A stretch of DNA of 64,000 nt from Pratylenchus scribneri (taxonomy: Eukaryota > Nematoda > Chromadorea > Rhabditida > Pratylenchidae). Position 1 is the stretch's first letter; each line of letters starts with the position of its first letter. The notes beneath the pieces were generated by a model. The model searched no databases and was not told the origin of the DNA. It worked only from the letters and a program-made list of their open reading frames with translations. Below, one piece after another: positions 22,832-35,861 of this stretch. The translations under genes and the position numbers were made by a program. The DNA lies in assembly GCA_030063045.1 (NCBI GenBank), contig JAQSEB010000020.1, positions 1,674,001 through 1,738,000 of the forward strand, in the 5' to 3' direction.

Positions 22832-25800
22832 ATGAGTGGTGTTGGCCCACCGGCTGTTGTTGAGCCACCACCTCAACCACCGTCGGTGTCGGTGGCAAAT
22901 GCCAAAGAATCGACGGCAAATGCCGGGGATGTGGGCGATTTGGGTGGGCATGTGTTCTCGAAGAAAACATTCGGCAAACCCACATATTGCCATCATTGTT
23001 GCGATAAAATTTGGGGAATGCTTTCGGTGGGCTATGTTTGTGAAGGTTGCCTTCCGGCGTTATTCATCAATCCAATGTCCCCATTCATTTAAAGTATGCA
23101 ATTTTGTTTGCCACGACAAATGCATGCGTTCCATTGTTTCCGTCTGTACGGGTCGTCTACTTCAGCTCATCCGAAATCCGGTGGCACACACTTGGACAGA
23201 GCCACAACACATTAAGTCAGTGCCCCTCACCCAAAACATCATTCATTATTTCCAAAAAGGAGGCATTTTTGCTGCGTTTGTCGCAAAAGGACCGACGATT
23301 TGTTGTCGTCGGAATGTGAAGTTTGCAATTGTTATGTTCACATGGAATGCCAGGATTTGGCATTGGCTGATTGTCGAGAGGTTATTCTATATTCCCCCAA
23401 AAATGAATGATTGAATTGTTGAAGGCCTCCACGTATGGTGCCCTCATTGGACCGGACAACCAGCAAACAATTCCATCATTTGCGCGAGGGCAATTTGCCC
23501 AGGGACGCAAAATGTGTTGTTTGTAAAAAAGGATGCTATACTGCGGAATGCTTCTCCGGTTTCCGCTGCCAATGGTGCAATTTGTCCGTCCATTCCACTT
23601 GTTATCGACAATTGAGGCCGCAATGCGATTTTGGGGCCCTCAGAAAAATAATGTTACCGCCGAATGCGGTGACAACGCCCAGGACCGAATTGCCCATGGA
23701 TTTGCTGTTGAATATTCACACAACTGTACGCATTCAAGCATTCAAAACCCTTTTCCCTTTGGGATCATTTTAGTTGATTTTTTCCCTAAAAGGGGTCAAT
23801 TTTTGATCAAAATTTTCGAAAATTTTGCCTGAGCATAAAAACTGAAAAAGAGGACTTATCAAAAATGTTAGCCTCAATAAAAACCACTCTTTATACTAAA
23901 TTTAACGAAAATCTTTAATATTTTGACCCAACTTTATTTTCATGCCACCTTGATTTTGGAAAAAATATGGCAGCCCTGAATTTATTAAAATAAAATATAT
24001 TAATTTAATTATTAATAAGGTTGGCAGCCCAAATGATGGCAATCGGAAAGTGTCATCCCCATCGAGAACATTTGCCGAAGAAAGGGAAGAAAGGGAGGCA
24101 AGAAAAGGGGAAAGGGACAAAGAAAGGGATCAACAACAGGAAAAGGAGGAGAAGGAAAGTGACGACCAATTATTGTTGCGAATTTTTGATGGGAACAATT
24201 CATTGCGCAATCAAATTAGCCGGACTGCATTTGTGCCCAAAACGGCTTCGGTGGAATTGATTCGGGCAAGTCCCAAATGGCACATAATCCATATATTCAT
24301 TTGCCACTTTTATTTAGGACATTGCAATGCGCAGATTTCACATTTGTGACACCAACAGGGACAGCTATTATGTCACCCAAGCCCCACATGATCCGGGCGA
24401 TGAGGAGGCCCCTTTGGAGGATCCAATCCCGCTGAGGAATGTGAAGAAGCCCGAGGGAAAATGCGCCCAAATTTATTTACGGTATCGTGACGATCCGGAG
24501 AAGGCAACAATTCGGGTCTATGGGGGTTGGCTCAGAATTCCATGCGAATTCACGGAAATTACCGTTGGGGGGCGGATGACCGTACAGGACGTGATGAAGG
24601 AGGCATTGGAGAATTTTGGGCTGGATGGGACCACCTGGAATAGATATAATTTACAGGCAAATAAATTCGATTTATTGAACATATTTTTCATTACTTTATA
24701 GGAAGTTTCATTGGAGAAGGGAATAGCCGAAAGAACGGTGAATCCGCAGGAAGAAATGCTCCAACTTGTTCGAAATTTACGAAAGGTTCAATCAAAATTG
24801 AGGGTAAAAATCATCAAAAAATCATTTTAAGGATTCACTCCGTCGTTATCATGTTGTCCGCTTTTATATCCAGGAGAAAGAGGATCCACACGGTTATTAA
24901 TTAAACAATCACAAATTCCATTATTTTAAACCACCTCCATTTTTAGACCATGCCGTTTTCGTCAGCAATTTGCCGCCTTCCCTTTCCCAACGCCAATATG
25001 AGCGAATTCTGCTCAAATTGTTATCCATCAAGGAGAAACCATTCTGTGCCATTGGGCCAATCTATTTTGAATATGGCTCATTGGTCATCACATTCAACAC
25101 GCCAAAGGCAGCAACGGCGGCGGTCATCAAATTGCAGAATGCAACTTATGAGGACAAAAAGTTGGTGGTTTTGTGCCTTCCAAATGTTCAATCCCATATG
25201 ATTCCACCGGATGTTGAGCCATTGTTGGTGTTGGTGAATGTGAAGAGTGGCGGATGCCAAGGCACAGAATTGTTGTCCGCATTCCGTCGGCTCCTAAACC
25301 CATTTCAAGTTTTCGATGTGCTCAAAGGAGGCCCTCTTGTTGGGTTTGTTTTTGTCCATTTTAGGCATTTTAATTCATTTTTTAGTCTCTATGTTTTTCG
25401 AAATATTCTCAAATATCGAATTTTGGCAGCCGGCGGCGATGGCACAGTTGGTTGGGTGCTACAATGTTTGGATATTGCCAAACAAGTTGGAAAAAAAACA
25501 CAAATTTATTAAACAAATTTTGGCCATTTTTAAAGGATGCAGCTTGTTTCTCACCGCCTTGTGCCGTTTTACCTTTGGGCACTGGGAATGATTTGGCACG
25601 GGTGCTTCGATGGGGTGGCGGCTATACGGGTGAGGAGAATGCGGCTGATATTCTGAAGGACGTGATCGAAGCCGAAGAAGTTCGATTGGACCGTTGGGCC
25701 GTAGTTTTTCACGAGGAGGAACGATCACAACCGCCAACGACGGCTGGAATGAATGAAGGCCAAAATGAGACACAAATGATGAGCAATCCGGAAGATCAGA

Positions 25801-26686
25801 CCAGCATGATTATAATGAATAATTATTTTGGCATTGGCATTGATGCGGATGTTTGCCTTCGATTTCACACAAAAAGGGACGCAAATCCGGAGAAATTCTC
25901 CTCGAGACTATTCAACAAAACGCAATATGTCAAAATTGGCTTACAAAAGGCATTCTTTGAAAGAAATTGCAAAGATTTGTGGAAAAGGATTGAATTGGAG
26001 GTGGATGGGCGTCAAATTGAATTGTCACCGTGTGAAGGAATCATTGTGTTGAATTTGTTGAGTTGGGGCAGTGGAGCGAATCCATGGGGGACGGCAAAAG
26101 AGGAATCCGGCTTTCAGAAACCAACACATGTTCGTTTTTTACTCATTTAATAATTCATTCTTTCGATCATTTTCCCAAAATTTTTAGCACGATGGACTTT
26201 TGGAGGTGAATTTTATTTATTCAACAAAACATTCTTTTTATTTAGGTTGTGGGAATAACGGATGTGTCCAGACTGGGGCTGATTCAATCAAAATTAGCCA
26301 CCGGCACGAGGATAGCCCAGGGCGGATCGGTGAGAAAAATTCACAAGGGAAAATGGAAAAATTGGCAAATTTTACAGATAAAAATTACGACCAAAGACGA
26401 TTGGCCAGTTCAAGTCGACGGCGAACCGCATATTCAACCCCCTGGCACAATTACAATTCTAAAATCAGCACTGAAGGCCAAAATGTTGAAAAAGGCAAAA
26501 AAGTCGAGGAAAAGCACAGCCGGTGCAGTTAGGGCGGTGCAAAGTGAAGGATCCCCTTCCAACGATTTTGAACATCCAAGTTCAAGTCATTTGGAGGTGG
26601 AATTGAGGGCAGGCCATGGGAAGAGCACACCGGATGAGATCAACTCGTTGGATGACGATGAGGAGGAGACCGACTATTTCCTTTGA
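22832..26686 (+). CDS. dgk-1: Diacylglycerol kinase, theta/DGK-1 type
   Basis: Phosphorylates diacylglycerol to phosphatidic acid; in C. elegans DGK-1 opposes Gq/DAG signalling at synapses. Exons: 22832-23045, 23095-23215, 23260-23380, 23425-23725, 24020-24265, 24318-24656, 24702-24785, 24832-24892, 24947-25343, 25386-25485, 25536-26129, 26188-26205, 26246-26329, 26378-26686. Order: three cysteine-rich C1 domains (starting HVFSKKTFGKPTYCHHC; HFCCVCRKRTDDLL; REGNLPRDAKCVVC), a charged coiled linker, an RA-like region (AQIYLRYRDDPEKATIRVYG), catalytic DAGKc (GGDGTVGWVLQCLD; GTGNDLARVLRWGGGY) and accessory DAGKa (DGLLEVVGITD; PVQVDGEPHIQPPG). This three-C1 plus RA layout is specific to the theta class. 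Introns 24266-24316 and 24657-24701 are GC-AG. Exon 4 carries one base too many: frame fits CREASTYG before and HHLREGNLP after, not both. About 995 residues if that is an error. Confidence 0.88.
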
Positions 26687-27187
26687 TTCCTCTAAACAAA
26701 TTCAATGCAAAAATGGAGCTTTTTTGCCAAAATACAGATATTCCCTTTATCCCCCCCCCCTCATTTTTTTTTTGGCTCATCCGTCTTTCCTCGCAGTAAT
26801 TGGCATGGAATTTCATTTTGTTTTCCCCCCAGCAGGGCAAATTAGGCACAATCCTCTGGCCCAAAGATATTTTCCTCAATTCATTTCCCATATAATATAC
26901 CCAGTACTTACGATGTAAGCATTTTAATTTTGAGTCGATTTTTTTTATATTTTTTCCCATTTTTGTGCTAATTGTTAACAAAAATATTGGCCAACCCAGT
27001 GAATCAATTCCCATCCACTTCTCAATCCTTTCAATTCCTCTCACTCCGCCCATTTTCAAAAATGATAAAATATTGATATATGATGGATAAATAATAATTT
27101 TGCAATTAAAAATACAATTCTGGATAGGTGGAACGTGGAATAGTGTAAAAACACAAAGTAGGATGGAATAAAATGTTTGGAGCAAAT
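26687..27187. other. 3' flank of DGK gene
   Basis: C-rich homopolymer (26751-26760) and AT-rich DNA leading into minisatellite array 3. The open stretches show no domain. Confidence 0.5.
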
Positions 27188-27845
27188 ATGCGGAATTAAA
27201 ACATCAAAAGAGGCGGAAATAGTGCAAATTCAAACAGGCGGAAATAGTGCAAATTCAAACAGGCGGAAATAGTGCAAATTCAAACAGGCGGAATTAGTGC
27301 AAATTCAAACAGGCGGAATTAGTGCAATTCAAACAGGCGGAAATAGTGCAAATTCAAACAGGCGGAATTAGTGCAAATTCAAACAGGCGGAATTAGTGCA
27401 AATTAAAACAGGCGGAATTAGTGCAAATTCAAAACAGGCGGAATTAGTGCAAATTCAAACAGGCGGAATTAGTGCAAATTCAAACAGGCGGAATTAGTGC
27501 AAATTCAAACAGGCGGAGTTAGTGCACATTCAAAACAGGCGGAATTAGTGCAAATTCAAACAGGCGGAATTAGTGCAAATTCAAACAGGCGGAATTAGTG
27601 CAAATTCAAACAGGCGGAATTAGTGCAAATTCAAACAGGCGGAGTTAGTGTTAGTGCACATTCAAAACAGGCGGAATTAGTGCAAATTCAAACAGGCGGA
27701 AATAGTGCAAATTCAAACAGGCGGAAATAGTGCAAATTCAAACAGGCGGAATTAGTGCAAATTCAAACAGGCGGAATTAGTGCAAATTCAAACAGGCGGA
27801 GTTAGTGCACATTCAAAACAGGCGGAATTATTGCAAAAATACAAA
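27188..27845 (+). repeat. Minisatellite array 3
   Basis: About 25 units of AGGCGGAATTAGTGCAAATT CAAAC type, same orientation as array 1. It includes a repeated higher-order variant GGCGGAGTTAGTGCACATTC, seen three or more times, which shows multi-unit duplication within the array. Confidence 0.95.
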
Positions 27846-29830
27846 ACAATAAAACTTTCCAGAATATATAAAGTTAAACACAAAATAGGATGACCCATAA
27901 AATCGACCTTTATGACATATGAATGAATGGAGAGAATTATTACAACCAAAATTAAAAATATTCCCGCATCGAATTGACTTTGATGATTAGAAGAATGCAG
28001 TAGATTTGATGTGGCTGCAAATGCAATTTATTCCTCCTTTTCATCACCATCATTTTCCTTCGATTTCTCAAGAGTTAATGAAAGAATAGACTAATAAGCA
28101 AGTTTAGAAGAAGATAAAATCCATTTTATTTATCCACCCCATCCCCATTATTAGCATTGAGGAATGAAGATTCATTCATTTATTGAAAATCATCAATTCC
28201 AAATAGAGTAAATCCTGTATTCATATCTAAAATTCCATTCAATGAGATATTTTATTTCCATTTTTTGAAAAGTTGAAAGGAAATTGACTTTAATCCTAGG
28301 AGAATTCCAGAGGCAGGCAAGCCTAATTTGCATAATCGAATTGAATATTCCTTCTTTTGATGTTCATCTCATATTCCTAAATTTACAAAAAAAAAAAAAA
28401 ACAAAATTCGGGAGTAGGAAAAAGTAAAGAATAACACCATAAAATGGCATCAACCACCAACATCCATATTATTCTCTCAAATGAAAAAATGAGTTCCTTC
28501 CATTTCCATCTCCCAAAATGAAGAGTGCAGCTGAATTTCGGATGTGTTCTGGGCTGTGTTAGCTGCAATCGGCCCACCATTTTTTGTTATCAATTTTGCT
28601 CGATCAAAAGTTATTAGCAAATAATTGTCGTTTTGTTCCGAAAATGAGGAGAATTTTGAGATCGCGTGGTTCCCAAATGGAAATATTTGAGTAAGACCCA
28701 GAATAATTCTTTACTCATTTATGGGCAATCCTTGAACATCAATTTATTTCATTATTTTGATAAAATTTACCTATTAAAGATTTGAGTGAATATTAAAGGA
28801 CCATTCGAATTTATTTGCTTCCCCAAATGGTTTTGAATTTTAATATTCAATAATACCCAATAACCTTCCCCTTTTCCAATTCATTTTTCTCTCTAACAGT
28901 TTAAAAACATTTTAATTAATCAATTCAATTAATTCCAATTGTAGGCTTGCATGTAAATTGAGCAAAAATGCATGTTTTTCACTCAAAATTCTACTCATTT
29001 CCTTTCTAAACCTATCCAATATCCATTCCAAATAAAATGTAAAATCCCATGCTTTTTTACCATAGGGCAATGCCAATGAAGTGGGAAATCTATCCCTTCC
29101 CTTGCTTGCTCTATGCTTCCTCATTTTTCACATCCCCCAGGGAGGAATATTGGAAAATTGACGTAAAAAATAAGAGGCATGGAATTTAGAATGAAGCATT
29201 GCCTTTGTTCATCCCGCATATATTCACCATTTCTCGTTAGCGTTAGGCTAAAAAATTGTCAGTTTCTTAGGATTCTTTTCAATGGCTAAAACTTACAAAA
29301 AGGCGTTAAATATTCTCGAAATCTTTCTTATTCTCACTTTTTTTCAACAAATTTATTCAAAAATCAAATTATTTTTTTTAATTCTGCAAAATTAGTTGAT
29401 TTTGTTCTCCAAATTATTCTCAAATCACAAAACAGCACAAACATTTCTCATTTCCCATTGTCAAATATACGGTACTGATTAAATTTCAAATAAATGGCCT
29501 TCACATTTTTATTGGCGTTTTATTTTTTGATGCTATTAGGTCCAATTAAATTAATTAATCGTTCGTTTTCGATTATGAAACGGAAATCGGAAACAAACCA
29601 AACCAATCCAATACAAACCGGTTTTCGGCCAATTACGGGGGTTAAACAGAAAAAACAATGATGTTTTCGGATTTATCATGCTAGGGAAACCTTTAATACC
29701 AGTTTCAAAACATCATTAAATGAATGTTAAACCAATAAAAACATAGTTTGATTGTTGAAATGTTTTAAACAACCTTTATTAAGCAAGCTTAACACGATGA
29801 CCAAATTTCAGATTTTAAATTTGAATAAAA
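27846..29830. other. Intergenic, no gene recognised
   Basis: Nearly 2 kb of AT-rich DNA. Short open stretches on the minus strand (28580-28383; 29124-28912) have no domain and no splice support. The last ~175 bp contains the element shared with the AOX upstream region. Confidence 0.5.
29657..29793 (+). promoter_or_regulatory. Sequence upstream of ACLY shared with AOX upstream region
   Basis: Contains, in order, GATGTTTTCGGATT, GAAACCT, CAGTTTCAAAACAT, AAAAACAT, TGTTTTAAACAACCTTTATT. The same ordered words appear at 56558-56690, about 55 bp before the AOX start codon. Here the block ends about 38 bp before the ACLY ATG. It may be a regulatory block or a pair of repeat insertions that donated leader sequence. 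Confidence 0.5.
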
Positions 29831-32800
29831 ATGTCCGCCAAAGCAGTTAGCGAATACTCGGGAAAGGAATTACTTTACCGTTCACTGGAGCATATCCAAG
29901 CGCTGGCAAAGCCTGCTGCCGTCCGTTTGGATGAAAATTCCGATTTTGACCGTGCGACCCAAACATGTGAATGGATTCGAAAGGAAGGGGTAATTGTTAA
30001 TTAATCAAAATTATATTAAATCACACATTTTAGGAGGGAGTAATCAAACCCGACCAACTGATAAAACGTCGAGGAAAGCATGGATTGGTTAAAATTGGAC
30101 CAACAGCCGATCTCAAAAAATGGTTTGATTCAAACAAAGGCCAATATGTTCAAGTATGTTTTATTCATTTATATTATAATTCAATTTGATTGAATTTAGA
30201 TTGGGAAGACCAATGGCCGCCTTTCCAACTTCATTCTCGAACCTCTCATCAAACACACCGCAAAGGATGAACTCTATGTGGCCATCTATAGCAAAATGGA
30301 TAATGATGTCATTATGTTCTATGAAGAGGGTGGCGTTGAGATTGGCGATGTTGATGAAAAAGTAAGTTAATAAAATACTCAGAAAAATAATTAATCAATT
30401 GATTAAAGGCACGAAAAATCGTTGTTGAAGTAAAATTAAATGATGATGAAATGCGCCCAACTGACAAACAATTTGATGAGCTTGTTGGAAAAAATGTTGA
30501 CCCTGCAAAGAAAAGGTATTTATTTCAAATTTTGTATTTTTATTTTTTATTTAAGTCTCGTCGTTCCATTCATAAAAGAACTCTACGAAGTTTACAAGAA
30601 AAATCACTTCACCTATTTGGAAATCAATCCACTGGGTAATAAATTTAATTAATCTTCAAAATGATTAAAACTGATATTTTAGTTGTTTGCAATGGACAAA
30701 TTTACATTTTGGATTTGGCCGCAAAATTGGACGAGACCGCCGCATTCCTTTGCTCTGAGAATTGGAAGACACGTTATGGCCAAGAAGTGGATTTCCCTGC
30801 ACCATTTGGCCGCGATCTGACAAAGGAAGAGAAATATATCGCCGATTTGGACGCAAAAACCGGTGCTTCGCTGAAATTGACAATCCTCAATCGTAATGGC
30901 CGTGTTTGGACGATGGTGGCCGGTGGCGGTGCATCCGTGGTGTTCACCGACACAGTTTGCGATTTGGGTGGTGCTTCGGAATTGGCCAATTACGGAGAAT
31001 ATTCCGGTGATCCCAGCGAGTCACAAACATTCGAATACGCAAAAACAATCTTCACAATAATGACCGAGGGAGCACCCCGCCCCGATGGAAAAGTGCTCAT
31101 CAATGGTGGATCAATTGCAAATTTCACAAATGTTGCGGCCACATTCAAGGTTAATTTGGCAAAATTTAAACATTTTAAATTGAAAAATAATTCCAGGGAA
31201 TTATTCGAGCCATTGAAATGTTTTCGGAAAAATTGCGAGAACACAAAGTCACAATTTATGTTCGCCGCGGTGGACCAAATTATCAAGGAGGATTGCGCAA
31301 ATTCAAGGAAGCCGCCGCCAAACTCGACCTTCCAATCCACGTTTTTGGCCCCGAAACCCACATGACCAGCATTGTTGGTGCGGCCCTCGGTGTTCGACCA
31401 TTGCCACAAGCTTCGCTCACTCCGCACACAACCGGACAATTCCTTCTAACACCTGGAAAGGATGGAAGCAGTTCTTCATCGTCCGGAACAACATCTTCCT
31501 CTTCAAATGGCTCCATCCCAAATGGATATCCAAAAAACAGTGAAACAATTGCAGCGACCAAAACTGCCTCATCAACCACTGTTCGCACCGCCCAAGACCA
31601 AATCCGCAGTCTCTTCGAGAAGGGCACAAAAGCGGTTGTTTGGGGCCAACAGACTCGTGCCATCCAAGGAATGCTGGATTTTGACTACGTTTGCCGACGG
31701 GAAACGCCCTCTGTGGTGGCCTCCACCTATCCATTCACCGGCGATCACAAACAAAAATTCTACTTTGGCCAAAAGGAACTGCTCATTCCGGCCTACAAAT
31801 CAATGAAAATGGCATTTGAGAAGCATCCGGATGCATCCGTTATGATCACATTTGCCTCAATGCGTTCAGTGTTTGACACCGTTTTGGAAGCATTGACATT
31901 GCCACAAATCAAAGTGATCGCCATAATCGCCGAAGGAGTGCCCGAAAATCAAACGAGGAAAATAATCAAAGTAATTTAAAAATAAATTGTGAATTTAATT
32001 CATTTAATTTATAGGTTGCAAGGGAAAAGGCCATTACAATTATTGGACCGGCAACGGTTGGTGGAATTAAACCGGGCTGCTTCAAAATTGGAAACACCGG
32101 TGGAATGATGGACAATATTTTGGCATCCAAGCTGTACCGACCTGGCAGTGTCGCATATGTTTCTCGTTCCGGTGGAATGTCAAATGAGGTAAAATTGAAT
32201 TAAAATGGAGTTAATTTACACATTTTTGCATAAAGTTGAACAACATTTTGGCACATAACACGGATGGAGTGTTCGAAGGAGTGGCAATTGGCGGTGATCG
32301 ATATCCCGGTTCAACATTCACCGATCATATTCTCCGTTATCAGGATGATCCAAGGCAAATTTAAAATTGATTTAATTTAATCCAAAATAATATTTTAGAG
32401 TGAAAATGATGGTTTTGCTGGGCGAACTTGGCGGAGAGGAGGAATACAAAATTGCGGAAGCGCTGAAACAAAAGAGGATAACCAAACCGCTGGTCTCCTG
32501 GTGCATTGGAACCTGCGCGGATTATATCACCTCCGAAGTGCAATTTGGACATGCCGGTGCTTCAGCAAATGCGGCACGTGAAACTGCCGCCGCCAAAAAT
32601 GCAGCATTGAAGGCCGCCGGTGCCAATGTCCCCGAATCATTTGACGATTTTGGTGTGATGATTTCAAAAGTGTACAAGAAATTGGTCGAAAATGGAACAA
32701 TTCGCCCTCAAACCGAAGAACCGCCACCACCCGTTCCAATGGACTATGCTTGGGCAAAGGTTTATTCTAAACAAATATATCAATTATTAAATTATATTTT

Positions 32801-34006
32801 CAGGAATTGGGACTGATTCGCAAACCAGCTTCATTCATGACTTCAATTTGCGATGAACGCGGCGAAGAATTGCTCTATGCCGGCGTTCCAATCAGTCGAG
32901 TGTTGGAGGAGAATGTTGGAGTGGGCGGAGTGCTCAGTCTTCTTTGGTTCCAGGTTGCGCTAATTTAAAATAAATTTGGGTTAAGGATTAGGGTTTATAA
33001 AAAATTTAACCGGCAAACTAAAAACGACTTTTTAAGCTTAGTGGGTTGATACTTTTTTTGTAAAATTGAAGTCTCGAGTTCGAACCCTCTCCGAGGCGAA
33101 TATTTTTTTCGGGCTTGATTGTCATTTTTATACATTCTACTTAAATTTCTATTCAATAAATAATTTTGCAGAAACGCCTCCCGGAATATGCCAATCGATT
33201 CATTGAAATTTGCCTGATGTTGACCGCCGATCATGGACCTGCCGTCAGTGGTGCCCACAATACGATTGTTTGTGCCCGAGCCGGAAAGGATTTGATTTCT
33301 TCGCTTGTGTCCGGTTTGCTGACCATTGGCGATCGATTTGGTGGTGCACTGGACGGTGCGGCAAAAACATTCAGTGAAGCCATGGACCTGGGACTGAGTC
33401 CAATGCAATTTGTGAATGAGCAGAAGAAGCAAGGAAAATTGATCCCTGGCATTGGACATCGCGTCAAATCGGTAAATTAATTTGTTTTATTTATGATTTT
33501 GAATTAATTTAATTTAGATAAATAATCCGGACAAACGTGTGGAAATTTTGAAAAAGTTTGCGCAAAATAAAGAAGTATTCAAGCAAGAAACGCCAATGTT
33601 CGACTACGCATTGAAAGTGGAACAAATTACCACATCAAAGGTTGACAAATAAAATTTTAAAATTAATTAAATTTTTTTATATTTAGAAACCAAATTTGAT
33701 CTTGAACGTCGATGGCGCAATTGGAACAATTTTCGTCGATATTTTGCGAAACTCTGGAATGTTCACTGCACAGGAGGCCCGTGAAACAATTGAAATTGGT
33801 GCGCTGAATGGTCTTTTCGTGCTTGGCCGAAGCCTTGGATTTATTGGTTTGTTTTATATTAAATTAACATAAATTGAACATAAATAAATTAAGGACATTA
33901 TTTGGATCAACGCCGATTGAAGCAGCCACTTTATCGCCATCCATGGGACGATATCAGCTATATCATGCCGGAAGCCGATTATGGAGAACATCCACCAAGT
34001 TTATGA
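29831..34006 (+). CDS. acly-1: ATP-citrate lyase (ATP-citrate synthase)
   Basis: Cytosolic enzyme that cleaves citrate with CoA and ATP to acetyl-CoA and oxaloacetate, supplying acetyl-CoA for lipid synthesis and acetylation. Fifteen exons join in frame to 1122 residues: 29831-29989, 30034-30153, 30200-30361, 30409-30515, 30556-30635, 30683-31149, 31197-31970, 32015-32188, 32236-32354, 32399-32759, 32804-32953, 33172-33471, 33518-33640, 33687-33846, 33894-34006. Seen: N-terminal ATP-grasp part ([38 protein letters not shown]), CoA-binding and ligase part, the phosphohistidine loop [11 protein letters not shown], and the citrate synthase-like C-terminus ([22 protein letters not shown]). A Ser-rich linker lies near residues 440-470. 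The 32355-32398 intron is GC-AG. The 218-bp intron 11 has a tRNA-like segment. ATG is preceded by an acceptor-like TTTCAG (29806-29811). Confidence 0.96.
33036..33098 (+). repeat. tRNA-like fragment in ACLY intron 11
   Basis: Contains a B-box-like GAGTTCGAACCCTC preceded by a region resembling the rest of a tRNA (TTAGTGGGTTGATAC at its left), but acceptor stems do not pair. It looks like a decayed tRNA-derived (SINE-type) insertion. It accounts for this intron being over four times longer than its neighbours. Confidence 0.5.
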
Positions 34007-35861
34007 AGAAGATGGCATTGGAAAAATAGCAAAACAAAAATAGCCAAAATTATAAATTCTATTGATTGATTCGTTCTGTTCTTTCCTTCTAATTTAACCG
34101 GTCCCCAATTTTTCTTTAGGCAATAATTCTCAAAGTAATTATTTTTGTGCTAAATAATCTTGTTAGTATTTGATTATTTTAATCTATATATTTATCTTAA
34201 ATTCATGTGATTTTATGATATGAAATTTTGACCCTTGACCCCCATTCCATGAATAAAATATTTTTAATTATTAATTCTAATGTTACTATTATTAAACCAT
34301 AATGAAAATGGTAATTATAATTATCTAATAATTCAAGAAAAATGGCCAGATTTGAATTGGTTCATTTTCAACTAAACATCAATCCTTATCTTTTTTTTTA
34401 TAAATGGGAATAAAGTGGATGAATCCATTACCATCTTAAACTTTCCTTATCTTCCGACCATCATCAACCCATCGCCGTAAAGCAAACCCTCGTTATTTCT
34501 GAAGCCATTTGGTTTCTTCTCTGAATTTATTTTGAATGGACAAAACTAAAAGCGAGTCAATGTCCCCCTCCTCCCTCCATTGGGTTTATGATGAAGATGA
34601 ACCGGGAGAATAGAGCACATCCTTCCGAGGTCGAGGGAATTCGATCATTGCGACCTGTATTTTTGCCTTGCCTTTCATTTTCCTATTGTCCTCTTCCATT
34701 TATCCCAATTTTCTCTTTTATTTGTTTAAGCAAAAGTTACAGCCCATTATTATTTGACAATGTAACTTGTAAAACCCCCCCCCCCCCCCCCCCCCCCCCC
34801 ATCTTTCGGGAAATATTGATAAAAATGAATAGGAAGGGATTAAAATTGATAGAGAAGAGAATGATTTTATAGTTGCTTTTTTTATTCATTCTTGCAATTT
34901 TTTTCATATTTCCATTTATTCGATATACAACGTGATTAGTTAAATCAATCAATCGGCGGGTCCGATGATTATATTTATTTTAAACCAAAGGGAAAATAAC
35001 AAATTGATGAGGTCGAGACCCAAATATCACACGTTGTCAGGTTTGCAAAACATACGCACACTTTGCCCCTTTCCTTTTCACCGGCGGATAGGCTCAAAAA
35101 TGAAAAATCATATTCCTTTATTAGGCCCCTTCCATTCAGCACAGCGGGAAAAGGTTTCCGATAATATTATGCACATTAATTTAGGAAGAAGAAAAAAGAG
35201 TTTTGATTTGTTTTAGGCCTAGTGCTTGTCTGGCTCATCGGGCCAATGGCAGCAGTTCTCTGTGCTGCTGAATGGAAGGTGATGGGTTAAGTCTGTGGCT
35301 GCCTCTGCTATTCGGCCTATGAGCAAAGAACAGCCCACTTTCCCCCTCCATTCATTTCATTTGACGAAGATGAGGGTCCAAGATGGGCTCAAAATGCAGT
35401 TGTCGCTGTTATCATTCGTGAGCCACACGAAAGAAGGACAGTGAATGGAACATTTGCAGAAAAAAGTTCTAGTTTTCCATTCTTAATTCTAGTTCGACTT
35501 TTTTTTACCTTCCCGCACTATTTTTCAAATCTGTTGAAAAGCAGCAGGAAGCCTAAGCATCTTTTTAAATAACAACAACGCTTTCTCGACTTTTTAACCC
35601 CCACTTCTTTTTACCACCCATTAATTTCGTGGTTCCGAGATTCGGAGCAAAACAAGGATGAAAAACATAAGGCAAATTTCTTTTAGCCTTGTCCCATTTT
35701 CCAATCAATCTTCATTCTACATCAATCAATCAATTAATCTATTTAATTCCGACATATTTGATATTAGTAGTCACCCACGCACCTTGTAATTATTTATTAG
35801 CAATTAATTAAAAATGATCATTCATTAAATTCAGATTATTTAGAGTTTATTTTAAATTATT
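34007..35861. other. Intergenic; ACLY 3' flank and CLU upstream region
   Basis: An AATAAA (34254-34259) may serve ACLY. A 26-base C homopolymer lies at 34775-34800. From 35215 to 35420 there is a more GC-balanced stretch (GCTCATCGGGCCAATGGCAG, CTCTGTGCTGCTGAATGG) that could be promoter; no RNA gene could be folded with confidence. Confidence 0.4.

Noticed and set aside
24804..24831. A 28-bp intron in the DGK gene
   Set aside because: Using the GT at 24786 gives a 46-bp intron in the same phase, which is normal for this genome.
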